Shown one piece after another: positions 11,767-23,451 of a DNA stretch of 64,000 nucleotides; within the stretch, counting starts at the first letter, position 1; each line of letters begins with the position of its first letter. Made by a program: the position numbers and the translations under genes. The stretch is taken from assembly GCA_950295325.1 (NCBI GenBank), contig OX485804.1, positions 19,716,001 through 19,780,000 of the forward strand, written 5' to 3'. The notes below the pieces were generated by a model. That model was not told the DNA's origin. It did no database searches and saw only the letters and a program-made list of their open reading frames with translations. Source of the DNA: Polytrichum commune. Its lineage: Eukaryota > Streptophyta > Polytrichopsida > Polytrichales > Polytrichaceae.

Positions 11767-12205
11767 TGTGGAGGTGTGTTGTGTATGTGTGTCTTTGCTA
11801 TGTTTAGTGTTAGTTGTTAGTGGTGGGTACTCAACCTACAGTGACACACAATGGCTATTTACACGACAACTATGACGGTATATAGAATCGGCGCCCACAC
11901 TGCATCCAGGGGGTTTCATTCATTTAGAGTTGGATGGATGAACCCTAGGAGTTGGAGAGATGCTCCTACGTGAGGAGCCTCCTTCTTGGCTTGGCATTCT
12001 TGCCAAGTCAAGCCTTGTGAGTGAGCCTATGAAGAGAGCTTGTGTGAGGTGAAGATTGCATGTTGTTGCAATAAAATCTTGAGCTCTTCTCCCCTTACTT
12101 ACACTCTTGGATTCTCCCGTGGTGGAGTGAGAGATAACTTGACTCATTATGTGCATTTGAAGAGAGAATTAAAGCTCTTGCTAGGATTTGACTTTCTTCC
12201 TTCTG
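11767..12205 (+). repeat. 3' LTR of the gypsy element
   Basis: The polypurine tract AAGGGGGGG lies just upstream. The LTR starts with TG (TGTGGAGGTGTGTTG). A possible polyadenylation signal AATAAA is at about 12069. The right edge is set only by the start of a second copy of the LTR beginning at 12206; no clear CA end is seen. Confidence 0.65.
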
Positions 12206-12312
12206 TGTGGAGGTATATTGTGTATGTGTGTCTTTGCTATATTTTAATGTTAGTGGTGGTTGGTACTCGAGTTGCAGTGACACACGATCGTTATTTACAC
12301 GACAACTATGAT
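12206..12312 (+). repeat. Truncated second copy of the LTR start, in tandem
   Basis: TGTGGAGGTATATTGTG to ACGACAACTATGA repeats the first 107 or so bases of the LTR, offset by 439 bp and about 85 percent identical. Similarity then stops. It has no polypurine tract of its own. It may come from unequal recombination or from an older neighbouring element. Confidence 0.7.
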
Positions 12313-15300
12313 TATCAAAATACCTTGCCCTCACAAACCTAAAATCTTTGGGATATTCCAATACCTTCCTAAAATGAATTGGGAACTACGAAATAATTAC
12401 CTACAAGCAAAGTGCGACTCGAAGTATGACTAGCATAGCTCATAACTAATCTAAATATGAACCTTAGACCTATGTCTTTTTGGTGCTAAGACGCTTCACC
12501 ACTTTATATTCTATGCTCATTCATTTCCTTCCTTTAAGTTTTCAATAGAAAGAGGGTCCCAACATGTTTGGATAGTCAAAGTATAAGCACATTCTTCAAC
12601 TTCAACCACAATATTCCCCATCTACCCAAACTTCAATCCAACATTGATCTCAATCTTAATCTTTCATCATTTCCACTCTCGACTCACCTATTCAAGATTT
12701 CGATCGTAATTAACTAACATCTTCATAACCTCAATCTCAACTTAAATCTCCTCACCTAAACTCTATCTTTACAACTCAATTTTATCTCATCTCATCTCAA
12801 TTGTTTTTACACTGACGTGAATGTGATCATGTTAGCCCTATATTGATCGAGGTATTCCATGATGTAGGTTAGGGGAGGTTGCCTTCCTCTCAGGAGGTGG
12901 GCTCATTCACCTCATCATCACCCTTAATTTCAACTTGATCTCACCCTAAACCTCACTCTCAACCTCAACCTCAACTTAATTTCAACCTTCACTCACCGAG
13001 CACTCCTCCCCTCCTCAACAACTTTGCAAATGAGGCCATTGAATTAAAGGTGAATTGAAGGATCATGCAAAAGGAAGCTTCAAACTAAGTGGTGGGTTCC
13101 ATTTAAGTGAAAAAAGAAAAGATCAACAACCTTGAAGCAAGGCATCCCAAAAGCAAGGTTTTTGTTCTACTAATCCTATACGATGACAAAATGAAGCCGT
13201 GCTTAAAGTTAGGTTTGGAAGCTTTGTGGACGGAGTGAGGAACATCATTCATCCAATCTCCATGGTACATGACATTATTCAACCGTATGATTGAGTTTTG
13301 ATTCTATAATTGGCATATGACAAGGGCCTCCACTATCTTATCTTCGTGGAAACAACTTAGACAATAAGAAAGAAAGTATGAATAGTATGAAACACTGGTG
13401 AATAATGCCGCCATTTTCAGCAAATAGCGCTACTATGATTATTCATTTCAGTGAAGAGTGTCAAGGTGAACCAACGGAACCTGTGAATAGTGTCAGAAAT
13501 TTTAACTCCACCCAAATCCCTGAGTGTCGGCTTGAATGTACGAACAACAACCGCAGATTTCTACTTTATTCGGGAAAAACCTACATTATAGGATTGCGAA
13601 ACTCGAGGATCGATGGAATTGACCCACATGGCCGAATAGTGTTATGTAAGTGTCACGAAACGGGATGCATCATACAAAAAAAGTCCTTGAAAGAGCCACC
13701 AAACTCCTTCTTTTGTGCCGCCTTGGGGGACTTTGCGAATAACCTAACCTTAGAACACCGTGGATTGTCAAGGGTTGTGTGACTCGACGAGCATTTCATT
13801 GCGTGTGCCTCTTTGTCATTTTGTGTCTCTTTCATTGCACACCGCGAAGGAGCGCTTCTCAACATTTCCTCCATAGAATAGAATACACCTGATGCTGTGC
13901 AGATGTGTAGGAATATGCATTCCCAAGGAGGAGCTTGTTCCCAGAAGCCCAATGCTCCAGCTCACTGTCATTTACCTTTACTTATCATTTGGAGCCAATA
14001 AGTAAAGGAAATTGGCGGTATTGTGGCCAAGATGGTGTGAGCTACATCCCACAAATGTGGATTGAAAAACCAAGTATTTGGGAACTCAACAGGCCGAGCC
14101 TCTCCTAGAATATGAAACACGAGATTCTTGTGAGATGCTTACCGACTCCAAATCGTGCCCGTAGTTTGTTTCCTCATAAATTTCGGAACTCGTAGGAATA
14201 TCTTATGCATTGTCAAAGTGGACAATTTTCATCACAATAAAGTGACAAATTAAGGGGTTCTCTCAATTATGTCAAGTACTGAGTGGGTCGAGTGTCAGTC
14301 TTGACGTGCAGCTTTATGCAAAGCCTACTATACAATAAACAAGAATGGTGGTGGTTATCGTGCCACCATTCTTCGCAGTTTTGGAATCGTGGGGCGACCA
14401 AATTAAGTAGCGTGTTAGGTGCAAAGGGTTGGGACAACACACACCCCATATTAACAAGAGTGCACAAAAATCCTATAGAGTGACCCACCCGAGTCCAAAT
14501 TAACTAGCTTTTTCTTCTTCTTCAAACTGATCAAACACATGTGATTGTATGAATTAGACAACCATAAAGTTAAGAGTATGTAGTAACATATTCAACCTTT
14601 TGAGTGTTGGCATGTGGAAGATTATACTAATATAGTACATGGTGACAATAGTGAGCATCATTAGGACAAATGTTTGAGCAAGACATTGATACTATGGATG
14701 AATGATGAGATTACATCCATTTTGGATTTTACCAAGATCTTATGAGATTTCTATAGCCCATAAGTAGCCCATGATTGGGAGTGCCAATTCTTCATTTCCA
14801 CTTAGTGCAATTTTTGGGAGGCCTTGTAATGTTGAGAGATATTGGATACTTACTTTCATTTGTTTGTAAACGATGTATCTTCAACCAAGTGTTTTGTTGA
14901 TCCCAAGGGTCTATTTATTGCAAGGAATAAACAGGAGATTCACACAAAGTTTTAGGGACATTTAAACATGACGTTAGCCTTTGTGTGGCCTAATTACACA
15001 ATGTATTGTCAACTTTTGCCTTAAGGGAAAATGGTGATACAAGTGTATACCTTTGGAAAATTCTCTTGGGCACATCAACTCTATCGTCCAAATGGTTTGG
15101 TGCATTGCATTGTTGAAAGTAACCTTTTGAAAAAAGAAAAAGAAGGAAGGTCAATTGATGGAATAACTTGGAATTTTATGGACACTTTTGACTTCTTGGA
15201 AACTTTAAGGTCATTTAGAATAGCCTTCATGATTTGTCATGTCACATTAGCAAGTGTCCACAAATTGCAAGATCATTTACGCGGGATGACAACGAATAAT

Positions 15301-15960
15301 GTGGGCCACACTACATCAAGTCTAGAACATGGCTTTCTTCCACTACATAGCTTTATGATCCATAAATATGGTAGGCGATAAACCCATGTTCATAATTTCT
15401 AGATCCTTATCTTTGAAAAGAACTAGTGATAAGACCACACGATTCCCATAGTGTGAGGCTATTAAGATCAAGATTCAAGAACCCCAAGAAGCTCTCTCTA
15501 GTGGACGAGTTACGATGGAGTTTCGGGGTTCATGGATTGATTTATCAAAATGAAATTCATGAATTACCGACAAAGATTTAATCTAAGATGGGCATACCCA
15601 AAACCAACACAAACCAATACTATGTATTATGGTTCATACATCTAGAGCCCCGAAATATTTGACTAAGGTGCATAGTGTTGGTTTCAAGTCCAATGTTGGT
15701 TTTGAGTAATACCCTATATGGTACCTTCCAATGTTGTATGCATCGTCAACATGGAAGAGGGGGTAAATGGTGACAAAATCTACCATCAAGGAGAGTTAAA
15801 ACATTTAATTCCAACATAAAGCCAGGGGATTGCTTTTTTAAAACGGATTAATACCTCAATCGAGGCCAAAGACCTAAACTAATCTATAGAGATTAATTTA
15901 ATATGAATCATAGGTTGATTAATATATGTAGTATAAACCTATAGAAGTGAATTTGTATTG
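12313..15960. other. Unassigned AT-rich stretch
   Basis: No gene is recognised. From about 12590 to 13020 the plus strand is pyrimidine- and CTCAAC-rich low-complexity sequence. Two longer frames stand out, 13405-13782 (125 codons) and 15031-15381 (116 codons), but neither has a known motif or a supporting neighbour. A small perfect hairpin AAGAATGGTGG / CCACCATTCTT lies at about 14341-14373. Confidence 0.4.
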
Positions 15961-15966
15961 TACAAT

Positions 15967-16185
15967 GCACAGGGAGAACCGACTGCTAGTTAGTTACATA
16001 TGAATTGGTTGACTTTAAGTAACCAGTTGAAAGTTCAAGATTTCAAAAAACATTGCTCATCATTTTAGAGATATATATGAAATATACAATATACCTCGAA
16101 TCACAACATGTAACCAATTGGACTTGAAAACACTAGAATTTTGACCGATTATACCCAGAAATCTCCTTGGACACTGATCTAGACC
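15967..16185 (+). repeat. ACCGGT-motif repeat family, copy 1 (most diverged)
   Basis: It shares AGGGAGAACCG, AGTTAGTTACA, GTTGAAAGTTCAAGA and ATCATTTTAGAG with copies at 32064 and 60263. The ACCGGT words are degenerate here. The TGTAACCAATTGGACTTG segment matches the right half of the other copies. Confidence 0.6.
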
Positions 16186-16455
16186 TAGAAACAAAACTAA
16201 AATAAGGTTAAATTGAACATTCCCTTGGTGTGAAAAAGGCGGTGATCTAGCACACCTACCAATACACAAGGTCCGAGGTCCAAGACGGGGTTTAACCCCA
16301 TCTGAATTTGACCAAGGCCACATTGTCCAAGTCCAACTTTGAGCCGCATTCAAGTTCTCTCACATGTCTATTGTAGAAATGTCGACCGCCGCAATCAACT
16401 TCACTTAATTAGTGACCTTTTTTTTTTTTTTTAATTCCCACTTCCTTTCTTAAAG

Positions 16456-17945
16456 TTGGCAGCTGCATATTTTGAAACGAAAACCAATGATGATCTTTCA
16501 AGAATAGAACACACTATTACCAAATGGTCGAGATTCAAGCAAGATGTGGTCAACGCTGTGGCATTGATGATGGGCACGAAACTCATGGAGAAACAGCTCC
16601 TCACGCAAAGACTGTTTCTAGCTAAGCTTAGCTTGCAGAAGACAAAAACAAATACCTCACGCATCTTCCGGCCTACCATTCTATCGGACAGTTGATTCTT
16701 AGACCTCGTGAAAAACAAGCCCTAAAGCTCCCACCGACGTTTTGGCATCGAGCCTGACAGATGCCATTCTCCAATAAATGAGCAATTTAGTCAAGAAGGC
16801 TCACTAGAGCCAGGTTATGCTATCATTTTCTAGTCCTGCTACCAGCCTCACATGTGACCTTCCAAAGGCATATTCTCAACAAATCATGTCCCTAAATTGC
16901 GGTCTCACATCCACTGTATTTTGTTCCTAGGGCTCAGGGTTTTGGTGATACTTCCTTGGATATATTGTATTTTGATGTGGCCACTTATAACGGAGTTCCA
17001 ACATGATGAAGACGACCTGAAAAGAAAGGGTTTTAAAACAGCTTCAAACAGTGCTGAATGATTCGAAGTATGAATTAGCAAAATATTTGTTGAGAGTGCA
17101 ATATGACTTGCAACATTGGATGTGTTGGAGGTTCCCAAGGATTTGGTGAAACCAAAGTTCTTGAAAAAATAGCATCTAGAGCGGCTAGAGAAGTGTACTG
17201 AGTCAAATTGGTTGGGACTTTAACATGCAACAAAAGTGATGGAAGGTCTCCCAAACTTTCACAAAGAAGTCGACGTCATAGCAGGCTTTGAACCATTCAA
17301 ACATCGTCAAATTCATTGGTTGTGGAACTAATGGAAACCTTCAACAAAGTCTTCACGAACCAATGGAAGTCTCAATAGAACCGTATTTAGTGATGGAGTT
17401 CGTGCAAACAAACTTGTTGATTCCTTGAAGAAGCAAAAGGCACCCTTATCATATATCGTTGCAATCAATGTGATGAATCAAATTGCAATGGGCATGTGTA
17501 ATCTTTATGACATGTATGTTGCCCATCTTGATGTAAAACCAGACTATGTGCTTGTAAGCTCCATGACAATTGCAAGAATGGAGGGAAATTATGGACATAA
17601 TTTTGTGAAACTGATGGTATATGATACTTCTAAAATGGAGGTTCAAAACAAACCAAAATTACAAGAACATGCTCTTGGTACATCAAAGTATACGACACAT
17701 GTGATGAAGAACAAACACAAAGTAAACCCGCCTTGTTCGACATGTCCTCTCCAAGCTAATGTATGGTCATTTGCTATGAAATGTTCAGAGACTCCTTTTG
17801 TCAAACACCGAGTGTCTAGGAAGGCTATCTTAAAAAAGGTAAGGAGCTTACAATGTTGACCAAAGAATGTTGGGTTGAGGATCCTTCATGAAGGCCCACT
17901 CCACTCAGGATCAAACTTCTTCGATGTAGCACCCACATGTACTAG
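16456..17945 (+). pseudogene. Protein kinase pseudogene (moss-type Ser/Thr/Tyr kinase)
   Basis: The kinase blocks are spread over several frames. ATKVMEGLPNF carries the subdomain II lysine (about 17232-17264). LNHSNIVKFIGCG and EPYLVMEFVQTNLL follow in a second frame (17288-17427). Then come MNQIAMGMCNLYDMYVAHLD, VKPDYVLV, GTSKYTTHVM and CPLQANVWSFAMKCSE. The subdomain XI words LTKECWVEDPS and RPTPLRIKLL are split by an in-frame TGA, and the frame ends in a TAG at 17943-17945. The catalytic loop reads HLDVKPDYV, with Asn replaced by Tyr, and the DFG block reads VYDTSK. An upstream open piece (16456-16695) may be the N-terminal region. At least two frameshifts and the lost DFG and Asn show it cannot encode an active kinase. 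It is tail-to-tail with the F-box gene. Confidence 0.85.
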
Positions 17946-17948
17946 GTA

Positions 17949-19952
17949 CTAGATGCGGAAGCACGAAAAGTCGAGGCTCTTCGTCCACGAATTTGACGTG
18001 AATCTGCAACCACCAGCTTGATGGTATGGTACCATCATCTCTTCCACCTTGGGGATAATGAGGTGATACTCAACTGGGCTGCTGGTATGCACATAAATTT
18101 GCAAGGTGGTAACACTTGACTTGAGTAGACACCTTAGAACACGTTCACACGTGTCTAATCGCTGAGGTATCATATGTAATATCAATTTGGTGTAAGGAGG
18201 CCACTTCTCCACAGTCTCCAGCCTATCCACGTTGGCTTCCATGGAATACCAAAGTCCAGGTCCCACATTGAGCACATCTAGTTTTTTAGAATCGTGTAAC
18301 TGACTAAAATCGGGTAGGTCGAGTGGGATATCCTTCAAAACTCCCAACCAATTGCCATCTTCACCTAATGCCATGCAGGGTATATCCAAGAATACTTTCC
18401 CAAGGTCTACATTTGTTTTAACTAGAGATGAAAGAGTTGCGAAGCTTGACGCCCCATATAGTAGTTCTTCTAGACTGCATATCTTCTTCACATCTAGAGC
18501 CTCAGAATCTTGGACTTCTAAATTGAAGGCAACAAATTTCAATGCCGGCGCATCGATGCTAAGCTTCTCAGGACACTGCATTTTCAGCTGCAGCTTGACA
18601 AGGACCGGTAGTTTGATTGTCACCTCCTTCGCCTTAGTTGAAAGACCAAGACATAAAACCTCCATCTCAGGAAAATCCAATTTTCCATTATTTATCCCAA
18701 ATACACCTAAGAGTGCCAAGGACTTTAGCTTCGGCATATGATCATTAATATCTTGTAAGGCATTGCTATTAGTTTTCACACAGTGTAAGGCAAGGCTTGT
18801 CAATGATGTCATATCTTTGCAGTTCTCTGTGTCAATAAACATATTCCTCAAATCTAGCGTCTGAAGGACCTTGCCTGCAATAAACAAGTATGAACGAAAA
18901 GAAACGTCACTAAAAATCCACATTAAAAAAACGTAAGCTCTGGACAACACGATCCTTCTACAGAATGCCATGAGATTGAGTATGATAATATTTTGATTGG
19001 GGATAGAAAAAAAAATTAAAAAATATATATATATAAAACACTAAAACAGAATAGACAATCCTGCCAAAGGATAAGTAGGAGTCAAGAAATTCTCTTCTGA
19101 AAGTAAAGCATTTCTGGACATTTCCACCACGATGAATCCATAAACTGCAAATACTCGGATGTTATCTAGTCTAAATTTCTCCAATCCAGTTTCCACTCTG
19201 ACTCTGATCGAAAATTCTCACAGCAATTTGCAGAGACACACTCCTATGCATTAGGTCTAATTTTTCTTGGTTCTTGCATAACGAACTATACATGAAAACA
19301 AGGGACAGATTCTTTGTATCTTCCTGGTTTGAAGTGCAGAAAGAGACTACTTACAAGTTTCTGATAGAATTTTAAAGATAGAAGTTCTTCGCATGATAGC
19401 CTGCTGTCCATAGTCGACGATACACAGATGTTGCAAAGTGTTTTGGACAAAACGAATCCATTTGTTCAGGTGGTTTGGGTCACTCAACCAGTGGTCTGTC
19501 CTCCTTCTCTCACTCTCAGGAACTGCTTTTGCCTGCAACTTGGACTCTATTTCAATTCGAAGCTGTACCAAGTGACTCTTGTTTTCCAATATACCAACCA
19601 CCACGTCCCTGAAAAGAACAGGTCCCCGTTGCTGCTGCGCAAGGTCGAGCTGATTAGCCGCCAAACCTCCACCTTCGCCTTCACAAACTTCTTGGGTATC
19701 AGAGGTACCAGATTTTCCCTCTCCATGTGGGTTTCCAGCATCAAGCAACCCTGGTTCACATCCCTCTCTTGCTTCATCGTGAAATTTTATCGTACAAACA
19801 ATTCGAAGAGATCGCATCCGCTTACAGGATTCTCTAAAGTCTTTGCAAACAGATTGTGCTCTAGCCACCCAACATGCATGCTCGAGCCGATTTAAAATTT
19901 CATCCAATAGGTAGGCAGGAAGATTCTGTACAACAATAAAATGCATCAACAC
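17949..19952 (-). CDS. F-box/LRR protein, two exons (507 aa)
   Basis: Exon 1 is complement(19355-19952) and exon 2 complement(17949-18874). The 480-bp intron has donor GTAAGT and acceptor TTTATTGCAG. The join gives KILSETC-KVLQTLDLRNMF in frame. Exon 1 starts with an F-box, LPAYLLDEILNRLEHACWVA then SVCKDFRE, the Skp1-binding fold of SCF ubiquitin ligases. A charged linker follows. Exon 2 is a leucine-rich region with repeated L-x2-L-x-L units (SLTSLALHCV, LKSLALLGVF, MEVLCLGL) that would bind the substrate. The substrate is unknown. The start is uncertain: the ATG at 19952 is only nine codons before the F-box, and TTGTTGTACAG ending at 19926 is a good 3' splice site, so an upstream exon is possible. 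The stop lies 3 bases from the stop of the kinase pseudogene, so the C-terminus may be shortened by a rearrangement. The frame is otherwise intact. Confidence 0.8.
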
Positions 19953-20180
19953 TCATGGAAACCCAAAGATTCACAACTTGCTGGAAATTATACCACCTGT
20001 ATTGTGATGGAAGACAACTGAAACTAGGTGGCGTTTCTAACCTAAGAGACCGCCTGCAGCAAATCGAGGTCCAGAATACCCTAAAGGATGAACATTGTTC
20101 CATACACCTCAAGATTTGGCTCCGAAAAAGATATCAAAGACCCTTACTCTAGAAGATATGGAGAAAGTGGTTGGCTAAGC

Positions 20181-20697
20181 GTGGGTTTCCATGTCCCTCG
20201 CTGACCCCCTAGATTCTACTATATAATAGTGAATTGGGATGTGTTCTCATAAAGATAACTAAGCAACCAAGCAACGGTTTCAACACCTCTACCGTCCTGA
20301 CTGATTGCCTGTTTTCAGGCTGATAGAGGCCACAAGTTTGCAAAAATTCCTCTTTGCCTACTTGTTCCGCTCTGCTTCGCATCTTGGCTTACCTTCGCTT
20401 CGCTTTTTATTCACTGATCAATTAGAACCACCGAACAAACTTGGTTGACAAACATAGTTTATGCGCTGCTAATGTGGCAGCTTGTTGTGCATTTGACAAA
20501 CTCACACCACATTTTCCTTGCCATCTGGAATGTGGAGGGCTGTGACCATGGGCCACTAGACTTTCATGCATCTAATGTACAATAAAGATAACAATAGTTA
20601 GTTGGCACATATGAACCCTACCCCACTAGATTTCATCTAAATTTTGTCCTTACATCCACCAGAGTCTAGTGGGCAAGCAACATACATGGAAACCCAC
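20181..20697. mobile_element. GTGGGTTTCC-ended inverted-repeat element, copy 1
   Basis: The left end GTGGGTTTCCATGT and right end ACATGGAAACCCAC are inverted. The match continues imperfectly inward for about 40 bp (GCT, CTAGA words). Parts of it match 42085-42337: GGATGTGTTC-CA-GAAGAT, GGGCCACTAGACTT and ATGAACCCTACCCCAC. Compared with that copy it carries about 235 extra bases (about 20276-20510). No clear target duplication is seen. Confidence 0.6.
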
Positions 20698-22099
20698 CCC
20701 AAATAGGTGCGTGCACAAAATCTTAAGAATATTCTATGCTCCCTCGTACAATGTGCGCATCAATCTTAATAACTGGACACCTAGACACCAAATAGACATG
20801 TGTTATAATGGAATTAGATTGTTGGCTCCAAATCTAGACATCATCCTAAGTCAAATTCATAAAATAATTGGAGAAGGTTCATTTCATAATATAATGTAAT
20901 CACTTCAAAAGAAAAAGAATATGCACTTTGTCCTCTTCCAACTTTTGCTCTCAACTCTGATTCCAGCACTTGACATGACAATGTACATGATTTGCAATTG
21001 CTAACCCAATGAGATGATTCTCATCCCATCAAATGGTAAAATATTTTCATGGAGTTGGAGGTGCCAACAAGAGGGAGCCAAATACCTCAAGAATCAAAAA
21101 AACTCGCATAACATACAAGTTGTGATCCATAGTGATGGACAAAACACGCCTTAGAGGAATTAAAAAAAAAGGCCACAAGCACTACAGGCAAGTGGAATCT
21201 CGTGGAACTTCAGAAAGCCAATAGTTTGGTGGTTTTCCAAAAGATTTTCTACGAAACTCGTGCGATCGGTGGCATAGCTCCTTCCCGGTATGGCTCGAGG
21301 TAGCCCTTTGAAGGCGCCCAAGCAGCAAATCCTCAAGCACGATTCACGCGGGAATGAAGAACACCGCTCGTTCCCGGTGCACCCAGGCAACCAATGGCAG
21401 GTCCATTCCTAGAGAGCACAACTCCCACCTCTCTGCACCAACCTACTCGTCTTTCACGGATGACGAATTCGCCCTCACGGATACTCTCAAAAGGCAAGCA
21501 ATTGAGAAGAAAGATGCAACCCCGAAGTTGCCACACGCATGATTTTATGGTGTTGCTTCATCTTCGAGTTGGTCTAAGGTTATATGTCATCCCGAAACAG
21601 GCATCACAAGAATTCAAGAGCCCTCGAAGACTAATGTCACCTTTCAAAGGTGAAGACCTTGACCAAGCCCCGAAAGCTAACCCTCTAAGATTCCTACATG
21701 GTTAATTCCCACTATGATCGGGTGGTCGGATGCAGAAAAAATCAAGTGTCACAAATGTCACCCATCCGAGTACTACTCCAACATTCTAACATCATGCTGG
21801 GGTTAGGAGTACCTATGGGATTCAAGTTCAGCCCTTAGGTTTAAGCCACCCTATAACCACATCGACAACAAAAACTTCCTCTCCTTCAACACAAATTGGA
21901 CTCAACAAAACCTAAAGGTGAGAAGGACCGAAGGGGGTTACTAGACAAAACCATTTGGATGCGGTTCAATCTACGGTTTAATGTAAGGGCGAGGAATATG
22001 CTCTTATGAAGAACCCTGAGGCACCAGACGGTTACATTATTCTTCGGAGAGAGTGCGAAAGTGCTTTTACCAAGCTGAAAATCTAACCCCAAGCGATCT
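20698..22099. other. Unassigned stretch
   Basis: There is no supportable gene. The short frames on both strands (62-103 codons around 21160-21705) have no recognised motif. Composition shifts from AT-rich (20700-21130) to more balanced (21180-21700). Confidence 0.35.
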
Positions 22100-22673
22100 C
22101 AAAGCACCTGCAAACAAAGCAGCACTCACAGTGAACGGCGATACGGCGTCAGCGCTTTCTGTCATGACTCGTTTCCCTCTGGATCGCTCTTCGCGATCCA
22201 CCTCCTTCCGCTTCAGGCGACCTTTCGTTGCTGCTAAACCGCCGCCTCCGTAGCGCATTCAAGCCGGGAGGCTCCTGCGCGAGGCGTACGTAAATTCTGC
22301 CACTGCTCCTATCTCTCCCACCACAACACAGCCACATCATCACAGGGCTAGAAGACCCCCCCGTCTTCTCCCTCCCCAGGAAGCAGACCAAGAAAAAGAA
22401 GAAGCTGCTGCTGCTGCTGCTCTTTCTCTCAGCGCGCCGAACAAGCTTGCGAGCAGAAGCTCGACGTGAATTTCCGCCCACTTCTCCAACTAGCTCTCGA
22501 AGCACAAAGACACATCTTAATTTGCACAAAGCTGCGAGATTGACCACAGACACCGATTGAGAAGGTGTAGCAGAAGGACAATGACGGCCGAAATCGAATA
22601 GGTGCAGTGAGGATGCGAACGATGGCAGGAATCACGCAGGAAACTGAAGCAACGACAAACGTTATATCTTCAG
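22100..22673. other. GC- and CpG-rich island of unknown origin
   Basis: This block is much richer in G, C and CpG than the rest of the window. It has a CTGCTGCTG run at about 22402-22421 and purine/pyrimidine-biased segments like those of plant 5' leaders. The minus strand is open for 134 codons (22149-22553) and 95 codons (22429-22716), but the products are Ser/Arg-rich and unrecognised. A captured or orphaned gene 5' end is possible. The MITE cluster begins immediately to its right. Confidence 0.35.
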
Positions 22674-22813
22674 CTATGGCCGTCCAAGTCGAGAGGCCGT
22701 GGGATTGAGTGGCCAAACTTTGTGAGAGTCCAAAGAAATGAGCTGAAAATAGTCAATAAAATATAGTAAGTGGAGCCTTTGGCCGGGCATAGTGTGAAGC
22801 CTCCAAAGGTTAA

Positions 22814-23199
22814 GAGCATCTCCACCCTCCTGCGTTAAAGGGACTTGGCAAGCCCTTTAACGCGGCCTTGGAGAAAAACCTGCCCCACCCCTCCCCAACA
22901 CCGAGGCCTTGATTGCCAGGGCTCTTCAAACTTCCGGCTCCACTCACTATCCTCGCGGGTGAGCGTTGCATTTGTTGCGCCCACATTCCGGGGCCTCATC
23001 CACTTGCGATTCAGTGAATCGTGCCACTTTTGGGAATCAGGAGCGGTTCTATAGAATATTCTTGACAATTTTTCGGCTTGAAAAGCCAGTATGCAAGTAA
23101 CGGTGGGGGAGTGCCACCCTAAAAAAATTTAGGGCATGCTTGGAGCCCTTCAAAGCGCATTTTGAGAGCCTGCCTTTCTACCCAAGGGTGGAGATGCTC
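22814..23199. mobile_element. GAGCATCTCC-type MITE, nested
   Basis: The ends are GAGCATCTCCACCCT and AGGGTGGAGATGCTC, a perfect inverted pair, flanked by TAA on both sides (22811-22813 and 23200-23202). GAGCATCTCC ends with a 3-bp TAA/TTA duplication are typical of PIF/Harbinger-like MITEs in plants. It is 386 bp and non-coding. Removing it with one TAA restores the host word CCTCCAAAGG-AAGCCCAAAG seen at 27882. Confidence 0.88.
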
Positions 23200-23380
23200 T
23201 AAGCCCAAAGTCCTACCCTTTGGCCATGAACTCCCATGGCCTCTCAACTTGGACGGCCATAGTGTGAAGCCTCCAAAGGCTGAGCCCAAAGGAGCATCCC
23301 ACTTTATTCCTTGCTCAAAATAACCCCTCCAATCTAATGGTCAAGATCTTGTCAATGACTGATATTTTAATGGAAAAAAA

Positions 23381-23451
23381 AGTTCGGCCTCTCAACAGAA
23401 GTTTGGGTCGAGCATTTTGCTCGACCCAAACTATGCTCGAGAGGCCGAACT
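23381..23451. repeat. 71-nt foldback inside the family-1 MITE (miRNA-precursor-like)
   Basis: AGTTCGGCCTCTC pairs with GAGAGGCCGAACT, and AAGTTTGGGTCGAGCA pairs with GCTCGACCCAAACT. Between these helices is a small asymmetric bulge and the loop is about four T/A bases. The corresponding segment of the other copy (about 28010-28085) is degenerate. Confidence 0.6.

Larger units (their letters stand above)
8463..12205 (+). mobile_element. Decayed Ty3/gypsy retrotransposon with C-terminal PHD finger
   Basis: The order on the plus strand is RT, RNase H, integrase with an H2C2 zinc motif, a post-integrase module, a Cys/His segment, a PHD finger, a polypurine tract (AAGGGGGGG at about 11755-11764) and a 439-bp LTR starting TGTGGAGG. 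All reading frames are interrupted. Gag and protease are not recognisable upstream (7750-8460 has only short frames) and no 5' LTR matching the 3' LTR is present. The element is therefore 5'-truncated or badly eroded. A gypsy polyprotein ending in a PHD finger is the unusual feature. Confidence 0.88.

Noticed and set aside
13405-13782. 125-codon open frame with several Cys residues
   Set aside because: No recognisable motif, no supporting neighbour, and chance frames of this size are expected in 64 kb.
15031-15381. 116-codon open frame
   Set aside because: No domain signature; lies in unassigned AT-rich DNA.
22149-22553. 134-codon minus-strand gene
   Set aside because: Ser/Arg-rich low-complexity product in a CpG-rich island, unrecognised; kept only as a description of the island.
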